The notes under the pieces are model-generated. The model was not told the origin of the DNA. It saw only the letters and a program-made list of their open reading frames with translations, and did no database searches. The translations under genes were made by a program, and so were the position numbers. 33,279 nucleotides of DNA, from positions 1 through 33,279 of the forward strand of contig CALYOH010000006.1 of the NCBI GenBank assembly GCA_945228905.1, given 5' to 3'. Numbering within the stretch: the first letter of the stretch is position 1; each line of letters begins with the position of its first letter. Below, one piece after another: positions 8,530 to 17,040 of the stretch. This DNA is from an uncultured Caryophanales bacterium (GTDB lineage Bacteria; Bacillota_I; Bacilli_A; RF39; UBA660).

Positions 8530-9096
8530 CTATACCTCTTTACCATCAAATATCTTATCCCCATTATAATCAATATAATCTTTATCAGTTTTATAAAGAG
8601 CTAAGGTCTTATCAGAATTAATACTCTTTTGATATTCATTATATTTTTTAACATTATTATTATAATTATTAATATCAGTAACAAAATAATTTATTACTTG
8701 TTCATAAATAGATTTATAATTATTACATTTACTATTAATTGCCCCATCAGGATAATACATATCTTTACATAATCCATCTAAAGCATTTGTGTTTTTTCCT
8801 AATTCATCAACTAAGTTTTCATAATTTGATAGCTTATTTTTAATATTTACATCATTTGAATATAAGGTGTCAAAATAAACATTATCAAAGACTCCACCAT
8901 AAAGTTCTTCTCTAAATGATTCAAATACAGAAGTATTAGCACTAAAATCCTCAAATTTATCTCCTACAACAACCATTCTTTGTCTAGTAGCACTTTGATC
9001 TGCTCTTAAATTAATAACAAAAGTAGATACACTACCAGATACAATAAGAACAAAACTAAAAGTCATTATAAAGTATGCAATCTTTCTAATATTCAT
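8530..9096 (-). CDS. Membrane-anchored extracellular helical protein of unknown function (188 aa)
   Basis: I do not recognise a family. One N-terminal membrane segment (about 7-29) is followed by an extracellular, Asn/Tyr/Asp-rich, probably helical region with two Cys about 15 residues apart (LCKDMY and SKCNN). It is the first gene of the unit containing phosphodiester glycosidase copy 2, the pseudogene and the SGNH hydrolase, so a role in envelope glycan or lipid modification is plausible but unproven. The ATG follows AAGGTGATAAT, and a promoter with -35 TTTACA and -10 TGATAAAAT lies just upstream. Confidence 0.75.
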   Translation of the reverse strand: MNIRKIAYFIMTFSFVLIVSGSVSTFVINLRADQSATRQRMVVVGDKFEDFSANTSVFESFREELYGGVFDNVYFDTLYSNDVNIKNKLSNYENLVDELGKNTNALDGLCKDMYYPDGAINSKCNNYKSIYEQVINYFVTDINNYNNNVKKYNEYQKSINSDKTLALYKTDKDYIDYNGDKIFDGKEV

Positions 9097-9113
9097 ATTA
9101 TCACCTTAATTTA

Positions 9114-9141
9114 ATTTTATCAAAAATAGAAAGAATGTAAA
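9114..9141 (-). promoter_or_regulatory. Promoter of the 188-aa/NAGPA-2/SGNH unit
   Basis: Minus strand TTTACA, 16-base spacer, TAAAAT with an upstream TG (extended -10), about 18 bases before the start codon and just after the terminator of the preceding unit. Confidence 0.55.
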
Positions 9142-9151
9142 CATAATTGTC

Positions 9152-9188
9152 CAAAATAAAAGTAAAGAGTTGTAAACAACTCTTTACT
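9152..9188 (-). terminator. Terminator of the glycosyltransferase/giant pilin-like unit
   Basis: A 12-bp perfect stem (AGTAAAGAGTTG / CAACTCTTTACT) with a four-base loop is followed on the minus strand by TTTTATTTT. The stop codon of the 159-aa gene overlaps the stem. Confidence 0.85.
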
Positions 9189-9663
9189 TTACATTTTTAA
9201 GTTCTTTTTTTGTTAAGTTAACAAGTTTATAACTTGTAACATTATACATATTCATATCTTTATAATATGCTTCTCCGTTATATGTTTCTCCCTTTTTAAG
9301 TTTTTTAACATATACAAGAACTCTTTCATCATTTGACAGTTTTAAGTAATAGTAACCATCTCTAATAGTTTTCTTACTATTATTAACTAATTCATATTTA
9401 ACAACACCAAGAGTATCATTAAAGACTATTACTATACTATTAACACAAACATCATCAATACACTTATTAGCTTTTTCTTCGTTATCTAGAACTGCTTTAT
9501 AATATCCTTCTGGAACTTCTACACTTTCAGCAAATTCCCATTTATAAGGATTATCTACTTTTTTTTCACTTTTATTAGGAAGTAAAGTAATGATAATTAT
9601 TAATAGAAGTACTACCACTACTATTATTACTGAAATAATTGTTATTAATTTTTTATTCTTCAT
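9184..9663 (-). CDS. Small membrane-anchored protein of unknown function (159 aa)
   Basis: I choose the ATG at 9663 (MKNKKLITI) over the ORF-track GTG at 9672, because GGGTG is placed six bases before the ATG. An N-terminal hydrophobic segment (about 6-27) is followed by a ~130-residue extracellular domain with two Cys (KCIDDVCV) that is predicted beta-rich. No family is recognised. It follows the giant pilin-like gene with its ribosome site overlapping that gene's TGA stop, so it is co-translated with it and may be an accessory or anchoring partner. The gene ends in a strong terminator. Confidence 0.7.
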   Translation of the reverse strand: MKNKKLITIISVIIVVVVLLLIIIITLLPNKSEKKVDNPYKWEFAESVEVPEGYYKAVLDNEEKANKCIDDVCVNSIVIVFNDTLGVVKYELVNNSKKTIRDGYYYLKLSNDERVLVYVKKLKKGETYNGEAYYKDMNMYNVTSYKLVNLTKKELKNVK

Positions 9664-9668
9664 AATTA

Positions 9669-12600
9669 TCACCCATTATTTCCTTCAGTTTTTTCATCAT
9701 CACCAGCAAATCCCAAGTCACTAAATTCTAGATAAGAATTATCATTATTTTTATCAAATGGATATTCATCTCTATATTTGTAATCAGTATTTCCAATAAG
9801 ATTATCAGGTATTTTGATATTTTGACTAGCAAACTTATATGATCCATTATCATTAACAAGTTTATATAAAGTATGATATTCTTTAAATTTATAACTACTA
9901 TCACCATAATTATATGTATATTCTATTACATTACCATTGTCATCTTTATCTGTCTTTACAACTAATCCAATCAAATTATATGTTGGATTACCATCTTTAT
10001 TATAGAAACAAGCATCATATGAACAATACAATTTTTCGTTTTCACTAGTCAAATCAGTCTCACATTTATGTGTTGAATTATAAAAGTCATAGGTATCATA
10101 TTTCCTATTATAAATGAACGGTGTTGATATAATTTCATCTTTTTCATTATACTCAACATAACACTTTCCTTCGCACTCTATTGGGGTTATTATGTGATTC
10201 TTATCAACTGGAGTATAACTTATTGTCTGCTCATAAGTTTTAGAACAAACTTTATAAACATTATAATTAAAGTCAAATTTCTCTACTTTACCAGTACTTT
10301 TTTCTTTTATATATAAGTAAACTGGAGTTGGAGATTCTCCTGTATAATTACTATTATTTAGTTCATATAATTTTGTATCATGAGAAGTATATGGATCTCC
10401 TCCTGAATAATTTTTATTAGTATAATCAGAACATTCAGTATCACTTTCTGAAACACACATCTCATATGAGTCAAAATAATCTTTTATTTGTGCACTTATA
10501 AAGAATTTAGATGAATTAATTTCTAATTGTATACTACAAGAAGGGGTACCATCTTCACCTCTTATAACATATCCATCATTATCAACATTATATTCACAAT
10601 TACCAATTAAATCTGCCTTAATTAATTCTATTTTTTTATCATATACAGTATATGAAGTTTGAGCATACGTATCTGTGTATTTACCATAACTATCTTTTCC
10701 TTGAACAATTATATCATAAGTAGATCCATCATAAACAAATGACTCAGGATCTCCTATAGTAAAACTCATAATATCACTATAATTTACATCTTCACTATAT
10801 GTAAATTCGCTTTCTCCTCTCTTCTTATATCCAATTCTAACTTTAAGATTACTATCTTCATCAATATCATCTATAAAATTAGCAGAAACGTTAATCTTAT
10901 TAACAGGAATACTATCTAATTCAAGATTAATTTTTTCAGTAAAGCTTGAATAATCAGGAGTAATAATTGGTGTTGTAGAAGCATAAGGACCTTGGTTTTG
11001 ATATAAATCATAAACATAATCTTTCTTTTGTTCTTTTCCTAATAAATCTCTAACAGTTAAATATAAGATTCTACTATCAGCAGTTTCATACTCACGTTTT
11101 CCAGCAGGAGGTGTAAAAATATAATTTATTTCATCATTTGGATCATATAAAGAAAATTCTTCATCATCAGTACATCCACTAGCATTTTCACTAATACAAT
11201 ATTTTAATTCACCATCATCCCAAACATCTTGATCAGTGATATTTAAAATAACTCTAGATTCATAGCTTCCAGTTGTCATAGAAGAATTAATTGGATATTC
11301 AGGTCTCCATACATCACTAGTTCTCTCAACAACAAATGACTTAATTACTGGCGCATTATTTAAAGAAACTCTATAAGATCCTGATTTAGAAGATGAATCA
11401 CCATAAGAATCAGTAACAGTTACTGTTAGTTCTCTAGTTTTTCCATCAAATCTTTGATCTGCAAATTCAAAATCAGTAGTAGAATCAACAAACTCACTAT
11501 ACTTCTTTGTTACAGTATTAGTTCCATCAGTTAATGTAACTTCTAAGTCATTAACATCTTCCAAATCATCTGCTAATTCTAATCTAACATGCGTCTTATA
11601 AGAATTATAACCTTCTGCAGCAGAAGTAATTACTAAATCAGTAATTTCTGGTGCGACATTCTTATAAACAGTATAATTATTTTTAAATTCAGAACATGAA
11701 TTAATTCCTTTAGTTAAATAATACTTATCACACAATTTTATATTTAATGTTTTACTTGACCCATCATATGGTAATTCTATATTTGTAGGACTAAATGTAA
11801 ACTCATTCTCTTCTTGATATTTTTGGTATTTTCCTTTGAAATCACTTTCTGAACTATAATTACAATCTTCTTTATTTTCTTTCATACAAACCCAGAAATC
11901 AGTACCATCTAAATCATCAGTTGCAGTGAATTTAAATTTAACATTATAAGTACCAGTCTGAGGACTTTTTTGATCACCAAAACTATCAGTTCTAGGTAAA
12001 AATACAATTTTAAGTGCATCTTTATTAACTTTTGGAGGTAAATTCGTATAAGGCTCATAATTTACTACTTTTCCAATTAATTGAGCGCTAGGAGAATTTA
12101 ATCCATATTTATTAATATATACTTTAGCAACTATTCTTCTATTAATACCATCATATAATGGTAGTTGATTAGTACTATACATTTTATAATTACCTGATTT
12201 AGCTTCTGAATATTTTATAGGTGACGTTAAATATATTGGCGAATCACACGAACTTTCACTCTCACATACACCAACAGTATATGTAATATCATTTTCCGTA
12301 ATACCTGAATTTGGATCAAATGGAACTTTTATTGTATATCTAACATTTAATGATTTCTCACCTGTAGGTACATCTGATCCAGAAGATGTAACTGAAAATG
12401 TAGGTGTTAAAGCAGAAATATTCAAGTTATAAACAGGATAATCAAAAGTTGCTGATGAAACTTTTCCTAATGAATCCTTTACAAAAAGTTTAACTGATCT
12501 AGTAGAACCATCAGGCATACATTCAGCACTAAATACCTCGCCGGTACAAAAATCATATGAATATGAGTCTGTAGTTAAAACTTGGAACTTACCAGCACAA

Positions 12601-13766
12601 TCTTCTGCTTTTCCATCTTTATCATTTAAAATACACCATTGTAATGTACCATATCCATCAATATCATCATCTACATCAATAATAGCTTTAGCCTTTAAGA
12701 AGTTAGCTGGATCTGAATCTCTTCTAGTAATTTCAAATCTTCTAATCTTAGGAGCTTCATTAGTATGAATAGTATATTTCTTTTGCTTATTAGTATAATT
12801 TCCCTCATCATCAGCAACAATCAAATATACAATAACTTCATCACCATAATTAGCACAATAATCACTTGATGTATTACAACGATTAAGATTAATTGTTTGT
12901 GAAGTAAATGTAGAACTTCCTCCAGTAGAATAAGGTAAACTACTAACACTTGGATTAGTAATATCAGGATATTCACATTTAGGATTAGATTCTAACATTT
13001 TAGGAGTACAAATATTATAATAAACTCTTAAGTTAGAAGCAGGAGTATCAGAATCCTTAGCTTCTACTAATATCTTCATATCTAAAGAGTTAAAATCTTT
13101 TCCAGAAGCAGACATAGTAACAAAACTATTAATTCTTGGAACGCCTAAGTTTTCAACATCTTCATCTTGTTCAACTGTATCATTAACTAATCTATCATCA
13201 ATAGCTGAAACATAGTCATCACCTAAATATTTATTAATGAAATCAATATCAATTGTCTTATTAACACCATCAGTATATTTATTACTTATATCATCATTAA
13301 TATATACAAGACTATCTTTATCAAAAGGAGTAACATTCTTAGTAGCGTCACTCTTATTTAAATCAGATTCCTTAGTTAATTTAACTCCTTTATAACTATT
13401 GTCATATTCTTCTACTAATAATGCAGAATATTCTAATTTTCCTCCATCGTTTTTAACCACGACAAAAGATGCGTATCTTAAATACTCACCTTTATTAGGG
13501 GGATTATCAAAAGAATTATTATCTAAATAATTCAAACTAAAAACAATACATTCTCCTTCATCAGGTTTTTCAATAATAGTACTATTAGTTCTTAATTTAT
13601 ACTCAGCCTGAGATATCATTTTTAATGCATCACTAATATATACTTTGTCTCTATTTTTACCAATCAAATTAGTAATTTGTGGTAAAGAAAATACCATTAA
13701 TATACTTAATATTGCTATTGCAGCTAAAAGTTCTATTAATGTAAAACCTTTATTATTCTTTCTCAT
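9669..13766 (-). CDS. Giant surface protein with a type IV prepilin N-terminus and repeated Ig-like domains
   Basis: The start is the ATG at 13766 (MRKNNKG), with a perfect AGGAGG six bases upstream; the ORF-track start 23 codons earlier has no such site. The N-terminus KG/FTLIELLAAIAILSIL is a classic class III (type IV) prepilin signal with Glu at +5 of the mature protein. The usual pilin is 120-200 aa, whereas this protein is 1365 aa. After the pilin-like helix come about eight to ten beta-rich modules, most joined by a linker of the form Y-x-V-Y-x-N-x-A-P-x-I (NEAPKIRRFEI, NVAPEITDLVI, NNAPVIKSFVV). Each contains acidic turns (DDDIDG, DDLDG, DDIDED). Many modules also carry a Cys pair in one hairpin (CMKENKEDC, CISENASGC, CVSESDTEC). 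The C-terminal ~250 residues are Cys- and Tyr-rich. It is probably a pilus-associated or membrane-anchored adhesin, and it lies directly after three glycosyltransferase genes. Confidence 0.85.
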   Translation of the reverse strand: MRKNNKGFTLIELLAAIAILSILMVFSLPQITNLIGKNRDKVYISDALKMISQAEYKLRTNSTIIEKPDEGECIVFSLNYLDNNSFDNPPNKGEYLRYASFVVVKNDGGKLEYSALLVEEYDNSYKGVKLTKESDLNKSDATKNVTPFDKDSLVYINDDISNKYTDGVNKTIDIDFINKYLGDDYVSAIDDRLVNDTVEQDEDVENLGVPRINSFVTMSASGKDFNSLDMKILVEAKDSDTPASNLRVYYNICTPKMLESNPKCEYPDITNPSVSSLPYSTGGSSTFTSQTINLNRCNTSSDYCANYGDEVIVYLIVADDEGNYTNKQKKYTIHTNEAPKIRRFEITRRDSDPANFLKAKAIIDVDDDIDGYGTLQWCILNDKDGKAEDCAGKFQVLTTDSYSYDFCTGEVFSAECMPDGSTRSVKLFVKDSLGKVSSATFDYPVYNLNISALTPTFSVTSSGSDVPTGEKSLNVRYTIKVPFDPNSGITENDITYTVGVCESESSCDSPIYLTSPIKYSEAKSGNYKMYSTNQLPLYDGINRRIVAKVYINKYGLNSPSAQLIGKVVNYEPYTNLPPKVNKDALKIVFLPRTDSFGDQKSPQTGTYNVKFKFTATDDLDGTDFWVCMKENKEDCNYSSESDFKGKYQKYQEENEFTFSPTNIELPYDGSSKTLNIKLCDKYYLTKGINSCSEFKNNYTVYKNVAPEITDLVITSAAEGYNSYKTHVRLELADDLEDVNDLEVTLTDGTNTVTKKYSEFVDSTTDFEFADQRFDGKTRELTVTVTDSYGDSSSKSGSYRVSLNNAPVIKSFVVERTSDVWRPEYPINSSMTTGSYESRVILNITDQDVWDDGELKYCISENASGCTDDEEFSLYDPNDEINYIFTPPAGKREYETADSRILYLTVRDLLGKEQKKDYVYDLYQNQGPYASTTPIITPDYSSFTEKINLELDSIPVNKINVSANFIDDIDEDSNLKVRIGYKKRGESEFTYSEDVNYSDIMSFTIGDPESFVYDGSTYDIIVQGKDSYGKYTDTYAQTSYTVYDKKIELIKADLIGNCEYNVDNDGYVIRGEDGTPSCSIQLEINSSKFFISAQIKDYFDSYEMCVSESDTECSDYTNKNYSGGDPYTSHDTKLYELNNSNYTGESPTPVYLYIKEKSTGKVEKFDFNYNVYKVCSKTYEQTISYTPVDKNHIITPIECEGKCYVEYNEKDEIISTPFIYNRKYDTYDFYNSTHKCETDLTSENEKLYCSYDACFYNKDGNPTYNLIGLVVKTDKDDNGNVIEYTYNYGDSSYKFKEYHTLYKLVNDNGSYKFASQNIKIPDNLIGNTDYKYRDEYPFDKNNDNSYLEFSDLGFAGDDEKTEGNNG

Positions 13767-13780
13767 AGAATGCCTCCTAA

Positions 13781-14350
13781 TTAAAATATTACTAATAATA
13801 TTATCATTACTAATAATACTAAGATTATTGAACATATTAGTATTCCATATTTATTAATCCATGAAATATTATTACTATCTTCTATATAATTCTCTATTAA
13901 TTTTATCATATTATTAGTATTACTTACAAATTTTTTAGGCTTGAATTTTTTAATTTCTTTTATCATCTTACCCAAATCATTCATATCACTAAGTTCTAGA
14001 ATATATCCTTCTTTAGCAAACTCTCCAACAATTTGTTTTTGATGATCATTATGATGTTCTTTATATTTAGCAAGTCTTGGTGCAGCAATCGTCTTTTTAC
14101 CCTTTTTTATTGCTCCAAGTATTGATCCTGCTCCACCATGAGTAATAACTAAATCAGCTTCATCCATTAATTTATCAAATTCAGGTGCAGGAACCAAATC
14201 AAATATTTCCATATTCTTAGATTCATATTTAGTTTGCCCTGCTTGAACTATTACTTTATCTTTTATAGTACCTTTTTCTATTTCTTTATCAACAGCTTCA
14301 AGTAGTCTAGTAAATTGTTTATCTTGAGTACCTAACACAACTAATATCAT
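13781..14350 (-). CDS. Alg13/PssE-like glycosyltransferase subunit with C-terminal membrane anchor
   Basis: The start is the ATG at 14350 (MILVVLGTQ), not the TTG chosen by the ORF track, because AGGAGG abuts that TTG and is 12 bases from the ATG. The 189-aa protein matches the catalytic, UDP-sugar-binding half of the split Alg13/Alg14 (PssE/PssD, Cps14G/F) transferases: VVLGTQDKQFTRLL at the N-terminus, then ADLVITHGGAGSILGAIKKGK and HHNDHQKQIVGEF. Unlike typical members it ends in a hydrophobic segment (about 166-189). The start overlaps the stop of the Alg14-like gene (TAATG), the usual coupled arrangement. The two halves together probably add a second sugar to a lipid-linked or protein-linked acceptor at the inner membrane face. 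It is 14 bases upstream of the giant pilin-like gene. Confidence 0.85.
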   Translation of the reverse strand: MILVVLGTQDKQFTRLLEAVDKEIEKGTIKDKVIVQAGQTKYESKNMEIFDLVPAPEFDKLMDEADLVITHGGAGSILGAIKKGKKTIAAPRLAKYKEHHNDHQKQIVGEFAKEGYILELSDMNDLGKMIKEIKKFKPKKFVSNTNNMIKLIENYIEDSNNISWINKYGILICSIILVLLVMIILLVIF

Positions 14351-14826
14351 TAGAAAATCCAACCTCCTACTTCAGCATCTGGATAAAGTTTTTTCATACT
14401 TTCCCATTGAACTATAAACTTATCACTAATAGGATATATTAATTTACCAGTAGCAGTCTTAGTAACCATATTAGCGAATGTCTCTATATAAATAATCTTA
14501 CTTCCAAATATTTTACCTATACAACACATTGGTCCAGCTGTATGAGTACCAGTTGTAATAATATAATCAGGTCTATATTTAAGATATAAAAATAAACTTT
14601 TAAAACAATTATAAGTAAGTTTAAATATATAACTAAACAAATGTAATTTAGTACCATATACTAAGTAATTAACTCTATCCTTATAATCTCTTTTTAAATA
14701 CTTATTAGATTTAGTCTTCTCTGTAATCAAATGAAAATCATAGTTATTAAACATAGGTGATAATTGTAATAATTCATTTAAATGTCCTCCAGTAGAAGCT
14801 ATAAAAAGAACTCTTCTCTTATTCAT
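14350..14826 (-). CDS. Alg14/PssD-like membrane subunit of a split glycosyltransferase
   Basis: The start is taken as the ATG at 14826 (MNKRRVLFIASTGGHLNEL), three codons inside the ORF-track call, with GAGAGTGG as a plausible ribosome site. The 158-aa protein has the Alg14/PssD signature (STGGHLNELLQL near the N-terminus, TGTHTAGPMCCIGKIFGSKIIYIE in the C-terminal half) and a hydrophobic stretch (about 62-80). In this family it recruits the Alg13-like catalytic partner to the membrane and helps form the active site. It overlaps the preceding GT4 stop (ATGAATAA) and the following Alg13-like start, so the three genes are translationally coupled. Confidence 0.88.
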   Translation of the reverse strand: MNKRRVLFIASTGGHLNELLQLSPMFNNYDFHLITEKTKSNKYLKRDYKDRVNYLVYGTKLHLFSYIFKLTYNCFKSLFLYLKYRPDYIITTGTHTAGPMCCIGKIFGSKIIYIETFANMVTKTATGKLIYPISDKFIVQWESMKKLYPDAEVGGWIF

Positions 14827-15964
14827 AAATACCACTCTCTTCTATTAAAGTAAACCATTCTTCGCTAACAACATCACTAGTGTATTTATTAACACTTTCT
14901 CTAGCATTTTTACCAACCGTTTTTCTTAACTTTTCACTCTCAATTAAATTCTTTATTTTTAATACCATAGCATCAATATTTCTATTCTTTATTAAGAAAC
15001 CATTATCTCCAGAAGAAATAATCTCTCTTGCTCCTTCAGCTGAATCATATGCAATACATGGAACTCCATGACTCATAGCTTCTAATAAAACTATACCAAA
15101 TGATTCAGTAAAAGAAGTCATTATGTAAATAGATGATTTATCTAAAAGATCATCAATATACTCTTTTCCTTGGAATCCATGTAATGTAACATTAGTGAGA
15201 GAATGTTTCTTTATATATTCTTCTAAGTTAGATTTTTCTACTCCATCTCCTACTATATCAAGACACCAATCAGGGCATTCATTTTGTAAAATATTATATA
15301 CTTTTAATAAATCAATAAATCCTTTTTCAGGAGATAATCTACCTACACTAACAAGCCTTTTTTCTTTTAAAGAAGAAACCTTCTTAGGAAGAGACTCTAT
15401 AGAATTAGGAATATGTATACACATAACATTACTATTAGCTAATTTTCTAGAATAAAACTTTTGTAAATTAGAAGAAACTAATACAAAATAATCTAAATTC
15501 TTTGCACTATTTATTATATTAGTAGCATACTTCATATTATCATGATAATGATTATGTTCCCATCCTATTTTAACTACTCCATCTTTTGCATAACTACATG
15601 TCCAATAATTAAATATATCTCTAGTAGAAATAATTACATCACTGTCACAATTTTTAATATAGTCACACATAGATTTTTTTCTTCTATGTAAAACCTTCAT
15701 AGAATAAGTTCCTTCTTTAAACACTTGTATTAAATCTTTTTTCTTTAATGCTTTTTTAAACTCTTCTCTATTTGGTTTAATATCATCATTTAAATAAATA
15801 ACCTTAACTCTTTCATTTATATGAAATGCAGGCTTTTCAAGCAACTTATAGCAAGTTGCAATTTCAACCTGATATCTAGAACATAACATATTAGCTAAAA
15901 TACAAATAGATTTCTCAATTCCTCCGTATCCTAAATGTAATGAAAGTATCGATACCTTTTTCAT
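14819..15964 (-). CDS. GT4-family glycosyltransferase
   Basis: The start is the ATG at 15964 (MKKVSILSLHLGYGGIEKSI) with AGGTGG four bases upstream; the ORF-track start is 15 codons upstream and lies inside the promoter region. The 381-aa protein is a GT-B fold retaining glycosyltransferase. Visible features are GYGGIEKS near the N-terminus (acceptor side), VSVGRLSPEKGFIDLLKV, DIVGDGVEKSNLEEYI, LHGFQGK and the C-terminal donor-binding block SFTESFGIVLLEAMSHGVPCIAY. The sugar cannot be read from sequence. It is the first gene of a unit that continues with an Alg14/Alg13-like pair and the giant pilin-like protein, so it may glycosylate that protein or its lipid-linked precursor. Confidence 0.9.
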   Translation of the reverse strand: MKKVSILSLHLGYGGIEKSICILANMLCSRYQVEIATCYKLLEKPAFHINERVKVIYLNDDIKPNREEFKKALKKKDLIQVFKEGTYSMKVLHRRKKSMCDYIKNCDSDVIISTRDIFNYWTCSYAKDGVVKIGWEHNHYHDNMKYATNIINSAKNLDYFVLVSSNLQKFYSRKLANSNVMCIHIPNSIESLPKKVSSLKEKRLVSVGRLSPEKGFIDLLKVYNILQNECPDWCLDIVGDGVEKSNLEEYIKKHSLTNVTLHGFQGKEYIDDLLDKSSIYIMTSFTESFGIVLLEAMSHGVPCIAYDSAEGAREIISSGDNGFLIKNRNIDAMVLKIKNLIESEKLRKTVGKNARESVNKYTSDVVSEEWFTLIEESGIYE

Positions 15965-15980
15965 AAAACCACCTATTATA

Positions 15981-16009
15981 ATTATAGCATTTTTTAAAGA
16001 GTACACCAA
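15981..16009 (-). promoter_or_regulatory. Promoter of the glycosyltransferase/giant pilin-like unit
   Basis: Minus strand TTGGTG, 17-base spacer, TATAAT with TGC immediately before the -10 (extended -10). It lies about 17 bases before the GT4 start. Confidence 0.55.
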
Positions 16010-16020
16010 TATTATTGCAA

Positions 16021-16047
16021 AAAAAAAGTATTATAAAATACTTTTTT
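16021..16047 (-). terminator. Terminator of the Pro/Ala/Val-rich protein gene
   Basis: Stem AAAAGTATT / AATACTTTT with a four-base loop, flanked by T runs on both strands, just after the stop codon at 16056. It may work in both directions. Confidence 0.7.
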
Positions 16048-16055
16048 ATTTTTTA

Positions 16056-16770
16056 TTATTGTTGAATTGGAGCAACAGGTGCTACAGGTTGTGGAACAAC
16101 TGGTGCAACTGGTGCTACAGGAGCAACTTCTGGAGTAGCTACTGGTGCAACAGGTGCTACAGAAGCAACCATAACAGGTGCAGCTTCTACAACTGGTGCA
16201 GCAGGTGCTGGAGCAACAGGTGTTAAATTAGTTTGTGTATTTTCTAATGGATCAGCACCACCATATATTTGATGTGGTTGTTCTTGATTTAAATTAATAT
16301 CTGTAACAACAGGACTAGCTCCTCCATAAATTACAGGTGCAGCAGTCTCAGGTTGAGCTGGAGTTAAAACTTCTGGTGTAGGTGCAACTGGTGCAGGAAC
16401 TACAGCAGGTACAACTTCAGGTTGTACTGTAACTGGTGCTACAACTTCAGGTTGTACTGCAACTGGTGCAACAGCTTTAGGTGCTACAGGAGCAACTGGA
16501 GTTACTACTTCAGGTGTTGCAGGAACAACTGGTTCAGGTTGAACGGGTACTGGTTGAACAGCTACAGGTGCAACCTCTGGAGTAACAGGAACTGGTTCAG
16601 GCATAACAGGTGCTGGTGCAGCAGGTACTGCAGTAGCAGCAGCAACAGCCATTGGATCAACAGCAGGTGTTTTAACTTCAACTGGTTGAACAGCTACAGG
16701 TGCTGGTGCTGGTGCTGGTGTAACAGCAACAGGTGCTGGTACTGGTTGAACAGCAGCTTCTGGAACTGGT
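16056..16770. repeat. Low-complexity GCA/GTA/CCA repeat tract (Ala/Val/Pro codons)
   Basis: On the plus strand the tract is dominated by ggtgcaac, ggttgaac and aactggtgc units. It encodes the Pro/Ala/Val-rich tail and is prone to length variation by slippage or recombination. Confidence 0.7.
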
Positions 16771-16955
16771 GCTCCAGGTACAGCCATAGTAGCATTAGGA
16801 TCTACTAAAGCAGCCTCTCCCTCTTTTTTAGCCTTTTCTTTTTTACCTTTCTTTCCTGTTACAATTAATATAATAATTGCAATGATTAATAATACTATAC
16901 CTCCAGTGATAAACAATCCAGGTATAGTTGTAAACCATGATACATCAAAATTCAT
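16056..16955 (-). CDS. Membrane-anchored Pro/Ala/Val-rich repeat protein
   Basis: The 299-aa protein has a short N-terminus, one membrane segment (about 11-33), a Lys/Glu stretch (GKKGKKEKAKKEGE) and then a long low-complexity tail (about 50-299) of PVAP, PEVV and PVQP motifs. By the positive-inside rule the Lys-rich stretch after the segment suggests the tail is cytoplasmic, although an extended wall-spanning tail is also possible. Two short conserved islands interrupt it: IYGGASPVV and IYGGADPLE. These could be ligand or interaction motifs and are the only non-repetitive parts. No family is assigned. The ATG follows GGGAG, with its own promoter and terminator, so it is probably monocistronic. 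Confidence 0.75.
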   Translation of the reverse strand: MNFDVSWFTTIPGLFITGGIVLLIIAIIILIVTGKKGKKEKAKKEGEAALVDPNATMAVPGAPVPEAAVQPVPAPVAVTPAPAPAPVAVQPVEVKTPAVDPMAVAAATAVPAAPAPVMPEPVPVTPEVAPVAVQPVPVQPEPVVPATPEVVTPVAPVAPKAVAPVAVQPEVVAPVTVQPEVVPAVVPAPVAPTPEVLTPAQPETAAPVIYGGASPVVTDINLNQEQPHQIYGGADPLENTQTNLTPVAPAPAAPVVEAAPVMVASVAPVAPVATPEVAPVAPVAPVVPQPVAPVAPIQQ

Positions 16956-16989
16956 TTTATCTACTCCCTTTATTCTATAATCTAATAAT

Positions 16990-17018
16990 ATGATAGCAAA
17001 TTATAAACTCAATTGCAA
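16990..17018 (-). promoter_or_regulatory. Promoter of the Pro/Ala/Val-rich protein gene
   Basis: Minus strand TTGCAA, 17-base spacer, TATCAT with TGC directly before it (extended -10). Confidence 0.55.
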
Positions 17019-17040
17019 TAATTTATTTTTTAATACAAAA

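Noticed and set aside
4561-9671. Alternative genetic code (TGA as Trp), given the Mollicutes-like flavour
   Set aside because: Trp codons in conserved motifs are TGG, and TGA is used as the stop at 4561 and 9669 with the next gene starting right there.
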